Shown here one piece after another: positions 58,433-64,000 of a stretch of DNA of 64,000 nucleotides; within the stretch, counting starts at the first letter, position 1, and every line of letters begins with the position of its first letter. The stretch lies in contig DYNN01000001.1 of the NCBI GenBank assembly GCA_020721045.1, positions 1 to 64,000 on the forward strand, written 5' to 3'. Both the position numbers and the translations under genes were made by a program. Origin of the DNA: Thiomargarita sp. (GTDB taxonomy: Bacteria > Pseudomonadota > Gammaproteobacteria > Beggiatoales > Beggiatoaceae). The notes under the pieces are model-generated. The model was given only the letters and a program-made list of their open reading frames with translations, had not been told where the DNA came from and did not search any database.

Positions 58433-58984
58433 ATGAAATTTATTTATTTGATAATTTACACTTATACGATATTTACCACGAGCCCAGTAAGTGCTGAATT
58501 GACTGCGTTTGAACAAAATGGAAAATGGGGTTATCAAAATGAGCAGGCACAAGTCACTATTCCGCCGCAATTTATCATGGCAAATGACTTTGATCAAGGC
58601 GTTGCCAGCGTGATCGACGAGCAAGGATGGGCTTTTATCAATACTCAAGGCAAAGTGATTATCAGACCGTTTATTTTTGATAATGGACCAGATTATTTTA
58701 TCGAAGGACTCTCGCGTTTTGTTCAACACGGCAAAATTGGCTTTATTAATGAAAAATATGAAATTATTATCCCTGCACAATTTGATTTTGTAAGACCTTT
58801 CAATAAAGGTATGGCAGCTTTTTGTACAGGTTGTCAAACAGTCAAATTTGATGACGAACACAGTATAATACGCGGTGGCACATGGGGTTACATTAATAAA
58901 GAAGGACATATCCTAATTGACCAAATTGCCTCCGAAATGGCATTAGACGAAATTAGTAACTCACAAGCATTTTCCAAAAAATAA
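58433..58984 (+). CDS. exported WG-repeat protein
   Basis: This 183-residue protein has a signal peptide (ending TSPVSA, about residue 21) and about four WG-type beta repeats: KWGYQNEQAQVTIPPQF, GWAFINTQGKVIIRPF, KIGFINEKYEIIIPAQF and TWGYINKEGHILID. WG repeats form surface-binding beta modules of unknown specificity. Its TAA overlaps the ATG of the HyfE-like gene (TAATG at 58982-58986), so translation is coupled. AGAGG lies just before the start. Confidence 0.75.
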   Translation: MKFIYLIIYTYTIFTTSPVSAELTAFEQNGKWGYQNEQAQVTIPPQFIMANDFDQGVASVIDEQGWAFINTQGKVIIRPFIFDNGPDYFIEGLSRFVQHGKIGFINEKYEIIIPAQFDFVRPFNKGMAAFCTGCQTVKFDDEHSIIRGGTWGYINKEGHILIDQIASEMALDEISNSQAFSKK

Positions 58985-59676
58985 TGAACTTACAAAATTT
59001 GACTCACTACGAACAAGCTATTTTAGTGCTATCTGCTTTAATTTTATACACTTCTTTTGGCTTATTGGCACAAACACGTTTGCTAAATTTAATCAACATT
59101 TTTGCTTGGCAAGGTGCATTATTAGCGGCAACTGCTAGTTTAGTTGCATTTATCTCAGATCAACCACATTTATACATTTCAGCACTACTGACTTTGCTAT
59201 TAAAAGCGTTATTAATCCCTTGGATGTTACGTTATCAAGTGCTTGAACTGAACTTGCACCACGAAGTAGAAAAACTTATTTATCCAACACTTACCTTATT
59301 AGGAGGCGTAGCTGTAGTCACTTTCTGCTACTATGTAGCGATACCGATTGAAAATTTATCCACATCGATCACGCGCAACACTATCGCTGTTAGTTTATCT
59401 AACGTATTGTTATCTATGTTATTAATTATTTCTCGTCGACAAGCAGTCAGCCAAGTCGTCGGCTTTATGGCAATGGAAAACGGCTTATTCTTTTCCGCAC
59501 TCGTTGCAACCTATGGAATGCCCATGGTTGTCGAGTTAGGCATTGCCTTTGACGTACTGGTTGCCGCAGTGCTATTTGGCGTTTTCTTCTTTCACATTCG
59601 CGAAAATTTGGACTCCTTAGATGTTGACCGAATGAATCGTTTGACTGAAGCCGAAGAATCAAATCAACTCGATTAA
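58984..59676 (+). CDS. HyfE-like (hydrogenase-4 component E) membrane protein
   Basis: This 230-residue protein has about seven membrane helices. The opening LTHYEQAILVLSALILYTSFGLLAQTRL and the MAMENGLFFSALVATYGMPMVVELGIAFDVLVAAVLFGVF segment with two membrane Glu residues match HyfE/NuoK-like subunits of group 4 hydrogenases and related ion-pumping complexes. The tail (about 205-230) is acidic and soluble. No other hydrogenase, formate hydrogenlyase or Mrp-type subunit is encoded nearby, so it is an orphan in this window. Confidence 0.75.
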   Translation: MNLQNLTHYEQAILVLSALILYTSFGLLAQTRLLNLINIFAWQGALLAATASLVAFISDQPHLYISALLTLLLKALLIPWMLRYQVLELNLHHEVEKLIYPTLTLLGGVAVVTFCYYVAIPIENLSTSITRNTIAVSLSNVLLSMLLIISRRQAVSQVVGFMAMENGLFFSALVATYGMPMVVELGIAFDVLVAAVLFGVFFFHIRENLDSLDVDRMNRLTEAEESNQLD

Positions 59677-59725
59677 AATTATAATAATCATATTATTACA
59701 CGACTTCACCTATCAAACTACACTC

Positions 59726-61435
59726 ATGTTTAAAAATACCACCCGTTTTATTAGTCCTAAGCATGAACATCGCTTACTTGCTTTTATTCTCATCACGCTA
59801 CACCTTTCATTATGGTGGAATTTTGAGGACATATTGCCACGTCTTCTGCTGGTTAGTCACTTCATTTTCGTTATTTTATGGCAACCACTATGGGGCAGAC
59901 GCGAACCTTTAAGTATTAAAGATATGTTATTGTTAAGTATGGCAATTATTACTTTTATTATCTTTGTAAATAATTGGCTTATCGCAATATGGCAAATTAT
60001 GTTGATCGGCTTACTCGGTGGACGTGATTTAATTAGACCCAAAGATCGCTTTGCTAATATGTTGGCAATTGTATTTTTAGTATTCAATTTATTTATCATC
60101 AACTTTTATCAACTAGTTTTACCAGAAAATTCAATCTCTTATTGGGGAGAAATTGATGATTTTTACATTAAATACCTATTATTACTCATTCCAGCAAGTT
60201 TACTCTTTATTTCCACAGATAACAGTTTAGAACATCGTTACCACATTGATTTTTTTCATGGCTTAACCTTATCTTTATTAATTATTATCATTGCCTTAGG
60301 CAGTTTAGTCTTAGTTTACGGTAATATTCATGCCAGTTACCCCTCAGCGGTTTTTCAAATGTCTTTGCTCGTTGCCTTATTTATTTTAAGTATTGCGTGG
60401 TTATGGACAGCTTTAGCAGGTGAAGGACGGATTGAACAACTGTGGACACAACACTTATTCAATATTAGCGGCTCATTTGAACGCTGGTTAAATACCTTAG
60501 CACAACCCAGCAATTATAAAGCATTGTCTTCAAAAGAATTTATAGAAGTAGGTTTTCAACAACTATGCACCTTACCTTGGGTTTCAGGCATTGCATGGCA
60601 CTCACTACAAGGACGTGGTGAAGGTCATTTAGGTGAAGAAGAAAAACACTGCATGGTCATTGTTTCACAAACGATTGAAGTGACAGTCTATTCCTATTAT
60701 CGAATCAGTAGCAGCCATCATTTTCATATGCAATTACTGATTCAACTCCTTGATTACTTTCATCAAACCAAACTACGTGAAGAAACATTTGCACAAAAAG
60801 CCCATTTACAAGCAATTTATGAAACTGGGGCAAAATTAACCCATGATATCAAAAATTTACTGCAAATCTTATGTAATATCAGTGCCATTATCGAAAGCAG
60901 CCAACCGGTTGATTTTAGTAATACACAACGAATTTTACAAGGTCAAATGCCACATTTAACCTTACGTCTAAAGCGGACTTTAGATAAATTAGAAAAACCA
61001 GCTGAACTCACCTATTTAAACCGAGAAGTCAAAATATGGTGGACTAATTTACAAGCACGCTACAGAAATCGCAATATCCACTTTCACACACTTTTTACTG
61101 AGGCAGAAAATACCCTATTACCAGAAGACTTATTTGACAACGTGGCTGATAATTTATTAGAAAACGCCCTTGCAAAACGGGCACGCGAACCTAATTTACA
61201 GATTGAAGTTTCCCTATGCGTGACACAAAAACAAGTGCAGTTTACCGTCTGTGATACCGGCAGCAAAATTCCTGATGAAATAGTCAACGTCTTGATGACA
61301 CAAGTGGTTTCCTCAAAAGAGGGCTATGGCATTGGTTTATATCAAGCTGCAAAACAAGCCACTCATGCCGGTTACCGTTTTTTTATTTGTAGTAATTTAG
61401 AAAACAACGTTTGCTTTGAAATTAATAATATATGA
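59726..61435 (+). CDS. membrane sensor histidine kinase (PrsK-like)
   Basis: This 569-residue protein has about eight membrane helices (residues ~15-230) and a linker region (about 245-350). A kinase core follows with candidate phosphoacceptor His373 in LTHDIKNLLQILCNI, N box VADNLLENALAKRA and G boxes CDTGSKIPDE and KEGYGIGLYQA. The HDxKNL form of the His box is that of PrsK-type kinases of exopolysaccharide/PEP-CTERM systems; this subfamily call is moderate. The ABC polysaccharide exporter follows immediately downstream (start 10 bases after this stop). Confidence 0.75.
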   Translation: MFKNTTRFISPKHEHRLLAFILITLHLSLWWNFEDILPRLLLVSHFIFVILWQPLWGRREPLSIKDMLLLSMAIITFIIFVNNWLIAIWQIMLIGLLGGRDLIRPKDRFANMLAIVFLVFNLFIINFYQLVLPENSISYWGEIDDFYIKYLLLLIPASLLFISTDNSLEHRYHIDFFHGLTLSLLIIIIALGSLVLVYGNIHASYPSAVFQMSLLVALFILSIAWLWTALAGEGRIEQLWTQHLFNISGSFERWLNTLAQPSNYKALSSKEFIEVGFQQLCTLPWVSGIAWHSLQGRGEGHLGEEEKHCMVIVSQTIEVTVYSYYRISSSHHFHMQLLIQLLDYFHQTKLREETFAQKAHLQAIYETGAKLTHDIKNLLQILCNISAIIESSQPVDFSNTQRILQGQMPHLTLRLKRTLDKLEKPAELTYLNREVKIWWTNLQARYRNRNIHFHTLFTEAENTLLPEDLFDNVADNLLENALAKRAREPNLQIEVSLCVTQKQVQFTVCDTGSKIPDEIVNVLMTQVVSSKEGYGIGLYQAAKQATHAGYRFFICSNLENNVCFEINNI

Positions 61436-61445
61436 AAGTTATTGC

Positions 61446-62228
61446 ATGAAAATAAACACTTTTGAACAAATTATGCGCTACACCGACTTAATTTTGTATA
61501 AAACCTATGCAGATTTACGCGCAGAAACTGAAAGAACTTACCTTGGTTTTCTTTGGTGGATTTTTGAACCAGTTATGTATATGTCGGTATTTTTTGTTGT
61601 TTTCAGTATTTTTATGGGACACAAAACCGATAATTTTGTCCCCTTCTTACTGGTAGGTTTAACCATTTGGCAATGGATGAAATCTTGCTTATCACACGGT
61701 TCAGAATCGATTTTAGGCTATCGCGGCTTAATGCAATATGTATCACTACCAAAAGTCATTTTTCCGATAATTTTAATTTTGACTGACACCGTTAAATTTA
61801 TATTTATCTTTACACTATTATTAGGATTTCTATGGTTATCAGGATTCAGTATTACCCAATCATATCTTGCATTACCAATCTTACTGATAGTTGAATTATT
61901 ATTTACCACAGCGATTACTTTATTTTTAGCAGCAATCATCCCTTTTTTCCCAGATTTACGGTTTGTGGTAGAAAATGTGTTAACTGCGATTTTCTTTGGC
62001 TCAGGCATCTTTTTTTCGGTATCCAGCATTCCGCCACAATACCACTTTTATTTTTATTTAAATCCGATGGCAAATTTGATTGAAGACTTTCGTAACGTAT
62101 TAATGTACAATATTTTTCCAGACTGGCACAGTTTACTGGTTATTGGAATTATTTCTATTTTAGGTATTTGGTTTAGCGTATACCTGATTTCTCGTTTTGA
62201 ATACATTTATCCTAGAATCACTGCATGA
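61446..62228 (+). CDS. polysaccharide ABC exporter permease (Wzm-like)
   Basis: This 260-residue ABC-2 permease is started at 61446 (MKINTFEQIMRYTDLILYKTYADLRAETERTYLGFLWWI), giving the typical amphipathic N-terminus of Wzm/KpsM/RfbA proteins. Six membrane helices follow, with the PQYHFYFYLNPMANLIEDFRNVL motif near the end. With the coupled ATPase it should export a lipid-linked polysaccharide (O-antigen or capsule) across the inner membrane. It overlaps the ATPase gene by 4 bases. Confidence 0.88.
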   Translation: MKINTFEQIMRYTDLILYKTYADLRAETERTYLGFLWWIFEPVMYMSVFFVVFSIFMGHKTDNFVPFLLVGLTIWQWMKSCLSHGSESILGYRGLMQYVSLPKVIFPIILILTDTVKFIFIFTLLLGFLWLSGFSITQSYLALPILLIVELLFTTAITLFLAAIIPFFPDLRFVVENVLTAIFFGSGIFFSVSSIPPQYHFYFYLNPMANLIEDFRNVLMYNIFPDWHSLLVIGIISILGIWFSVYLISRFEYIYPRITA

Positions 62229-62941
62229 GTAACAACAATCTCGTATTATCTATGCATCACGTTGGTGTGGCTTATCGACGTAAAAAAGGCATTTTTGGTG
62301 ACATTTTTTGGGCATTAAAAGACGTTTCATTAAGCCTGCATCATGGCGAAACATTGGGTGTTATTGGTAGAAATGGTGCGGGGAAAAGCACTTTATTACG
62401 TCTCATCGCCAGCATTATTAAACCTGATAAAGGCGAAATCATTCACACGCAGGGTTATCAAGCTTCCTTATTGACTTTGCAACTAGGTTTTGTACCCTAT
62501 TTAACAGGGCGTGAAAACGCAATTTTGAGCGGTATGTTATTAGGATTGCGCAAAAAAGAGATTATGGCTAAGTTAGATGCCATCATTGAATTTTCAGAAT
62601 TAGGAGAATTTATTGATCAGCCGATTGTGACCTACTCATCTGGTATGGCTGCGCGTTTGGGTTTTTCTGTTGCATTTCAAGCTGATCCGGACATTTTTCT
62701 AATTGATGAAGTACTCGGTGTAGGCGATGCCGAATTCATCAAAAAATCAACAACTGTTATGCAACAAAAAATTAAAACCAATAAAACTGTTGTGTTTGTG
62801 TCACATAATGCGGCTTTGGTCAATCAACTTTGCGATCGCGTGGTGTGGATTGAAGAAGGCATTACAAAAGCAGAAGGTAAACCTAAAGAAATCATAGCGA
62901 TGTATGATGATTATTTACGTAATCACGCTAAAACAGATTGA
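62225..62941 (+). CDS. polysaccharide ABC exporter ATPase (Wzt-like)
   Basis: This 238-residue ABC ATPase has Walker A GRNGAGKST, signature VTYSSGMAARLGFSVAF and Walker B IFLIDEVLGVGD, all typical of Wzt/KpsT/TagH exporters. The C-terminal carbohydrate-binding domain found in some Wzt proteins is absent, so it is the short type. It is translationally coupled to the permease (ATGA at 62225-62228). Confidence 0.9.
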   Translation: MSNNNLVLSMHHVGVAYRRKKGIFGDIFWALKDVSLSLHHGETLGVIGRNGAGKSTLLRLIASIIKPDKGEIIHTQGYQASLLTLQLGFVPYLTGRENAILSGMLLGLRKKEIMAKLDAIIEFSELGEFIDQPIVTYSSGMAARLGFSVAFQADPDIFLIDEVLGVGDAEFIKKSTTVMQQKIKTNKTVVFVSHNAALVNQLCDRVVWIEEGITKAEGKPKEIIAMYDDYLRNHAKTD

Positions 62942-62983
62942 TTATGTGAATTTATCTGTCATAGGTAAAAAGCCCGCGTAGGT

Positions 62984-63121
62984 CCAATAGCATTAAGTTA
63001 AGGAAATTTTGCTTCCCCCTTTACCAAAGGGGGATTGAGGGGGATTTTTTATATTTCAATTACTTAAATCCCCTTGCCCCCTTTAAAAAAGGGGAGGAAA
63101 CGCTTGACTTAATGGCATTGC
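62984..63121. mobile_element. MITE-like element, family B, copy 2, with 9-bp target duplication
   Basis: This 138-base element is the reverse-complement match of 53955-54093. It starts CCAATAGCATTAAGTTAAG and ends GACTTAATGGCATTGC, with the same internal C-run/G-run palindromes. It is flanked by perfect 9-base direct repeats CGCGTAGGT (62975-62983 and 63122-63130). The right-hand repeat is the start of a REP-like hairpin (63129-63154), so the element inserted into or beside that repeat. Confidence 0.8.
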
Positions 63122-63128
63122 CGCGTAG

Positions 63129-63154
63129 GTCCGATTAGCGTAGCGTAATCAGAC
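63129..63154. repeat. REP-like hairpin, GTCnGATTA family, second copy
   Basis: Arms GTCCGATTA and TAATCAGAC around GCGTAGCG; related to 50813-50838. It lies directly after the family B element. Confidence 0.55.
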
Positions 63155-63166
63155 GAGGAAAAAAGA

Positions 63167-63359
63167 AAAAAGGGGATGCTACTAGGCTGTAGAAATCTAT
63201 CGATTTGAATTAAAAAGTGTTTCCCGGTTTTTTGAGGGGGTGTTGACAGGATTAAGTCTGTAAAAATAAGCGATGTAAGTATCGTCAAATTTTCAAAACC
63301 AGTGAATTTAAAAACGCTAAAATCCCGTTTTTTCGACAGCCTAGTAGCGTCCCCTTTTT
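63167..63359. mobile_element. inverted-repeat element, family C
   Basis: This 193-base segment is bounded by 29-bp inverted repeats (27 of 29 matching): the left end reads AAAAAGGGGATGCTACTAGG and the right end is its inverse CCTAGTAGCGTCCCCTTTTT. It has no convincing coding frame. No clear target duplication is visible. With the family B copy and the REP-like hairpin it fills the 543-base gap 62942-63484. Confidence 0.65.
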
Positions 63360-63484
63360 GCGAGGTGCTGAATAAAATTGAAGTTAGCAATTCGTATAGG
63401 GTAAGTAAACGCGATTGACGCTGTGCTTATATTGCCTTAAATGCTTAATATTAATCAAGTATCAAAATATAATAAGGAAATACT

Positions 63485-64000
63485 ATGAAACATCTTTTTA
63501 CTTCAATATTTATTTTTTTTTGGCTCATCTCTTATGTTGGTGCTCAAGAACCTCTAAAGAGTGCCGAAGAATACGCTGAACAATTGCGTCAATGGTTAAA
63601 AGAAGGTGCACCTCAAGATATTACAACAACACTTACTACAAGCAATTCCTTTAAAGACTGTCCTGAATGTCCAGAAATGGTAAATATTCCAGCAGGTAGT
63701 TTTATGATGGGCAGTACAAGTGGTGATAGTGATGAACAATCGGTACATCGTGTAGAAATATCCGCATTTGCTATGGGAAAATATGAGGTCACTTTTAAAG
63801 AATATAATGCATTTACTCAAGCAACTGGGCATGATAAACCTAATGATCAAGGTTGGGGACGTGGTAAACGTCCAGTGATTAACGTCAGTTGGGAAGATGC
63901 AGTGGCTTATGCTCAATGGCTTAGTCAAAAAACCAATAAAACTTATCGTTTACCCACAGAAGCAGAATGGGAATATGCAGCGCGTGCTGGCACAGAAACT
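63485..64000 (+). CDS. exported formylglycine-generating-enzyme-like (SUMF1) protein, 5' part
   Basis: This gene is cut by the window end; 172 codons are visible and remain open. The start ATG 63485 follows AAGGAAA. A signal peptide (cleavage after YVGA, about residue 20) precedes a short linker and the FGE-sulfatase domain: [66 protein letters not shown] and [16 protein letters not shown]. Proteins with this domain are very common in Beggiatoa-like bacteria and most are not proven to make formylglycine. The catalytic Cys pair would lie beyond the window. Confidence 0.85.
   Translation, partial: MKHLFTSIFIFFWLISYVGAQEPLKSAEEYAEQLRQWLKEGAPQDITTTLTTSNSFKDCPECPEMVNIPAGSFMMGSTSGDSDEQSVHRVEISAFAMGKYEVTFKEYNAFTQATGHDKPNDQGWGRGKRPVINVSWEDAVAYAQWLSQKTNKTYRLPTEAEWEYAARAGTET

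Noticed and set aside
58406-58909. A 167-codon minus-strand frame opposite the WG-repeat gene
   Set aside because: The plus-strand frame has a signal peptide, WG repeats, a Shine-Dalgarno and coupling to the next gene; the antisense frame has none of these.
63109-63390. A 93-codon minus-strand frame across the family C element
   Set aside because: It spans the terminal inverted repeats and a REP-like hairpin; such frames are by-products of repeats.

Overview
The window reads as chromosomal DNA of a Gram-negative gammaproteobacterium, most likely a sulfur-oxidising Thiotrichales/Beggiatoaceae-type organism. That placement is an inference. It rests on typical gammaproteobacterial housekeeping genes (der, mnmE, pdxB, bifunctional hldE, rimO, rnfH, ettA, gacA-type regulator, dnaE), an LPS heptose pathway, A+T-rich codon use, a CHAT/TPR protein, a sulfatase-modifying-type protein, and many small palindromic and inverted-repeat elements between genes. 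No rRNA, tRNA or CRISPR array was found.

Layout. 0-4 kb (minus strand): a polytopic TPR membrane protein, a conserved hypothetical and der. 4.1-9.6 kb (plus): a membrane coiled-coil protein, an exported protein with a PD-(D/E)xK nuclease-like domain, a twin-haem cytochrome c and an SGNH-like membrane protein. 9.6-12.9 kb: an OmpR-type regulator, pdxB and mnmE. 12.9-20 kb (minus): hldE-hldD, yejB-yejE, a DAHP synthase, leuD and a DUF3050 protein. 20.1-28.4 kb (plus): argB, tyrA, a DUF4389 protein, dnaE, two small unknowns, a tandem V4R-like protein and pdxH. 28.5-37.8 kb: an SLC13-type permease, a cobalamin adenosyltransferase, ftsH, the CHAT protein, ettA and a gacA-like regulator.

37.8-41.1 kb is an accessory cassette. 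A ParA/MinD-like ATPase, a Roadblock/LC7-like protein and a small membrane protein lie between two copies of one inverted-repeat element, beside an IS4-type transposase remnant, and inside a 30-bp direct repeat. 41.2-44.7 kb is a minimal three-gene NapA/NasA-type molybdenum reductase module with NapG- and NapH-like ferredoxins. 45.1-50.6 kb carries rnfH, ahcY, metK, an MshL-type secretin and queF.

50.6-55.0 kb is a second accessory region, bounded by a 172-bp direct duplication of the 3' end of queF. It carries an Xre regulator, a secreted Cys-rich protein with a small partner, a secreted endonuclease I, and a translationally coupled secreted/acidic pair. 55.2-64 kb holds a hybrid histidine kinase, rimO, a WG-repeat protein coupled to an orphan HyfE-like membrane protein, a PrsK-like sensor kinase, a Wzm/Wzt-type polysaccharide exporter and the start of a formylglycine-generating-enzyme-like protein that runs off the window.

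The strongest leads for something undescribed are the ATPase/Roadblock/membrane cassette, the queF-bounded island with its candidate effector/partner pairs, and the exported nuclease-like protein. Small mobile elements are also prominent. One ~139-bp family has two copies, each flanked by its own perfect 9-bp target duplication.
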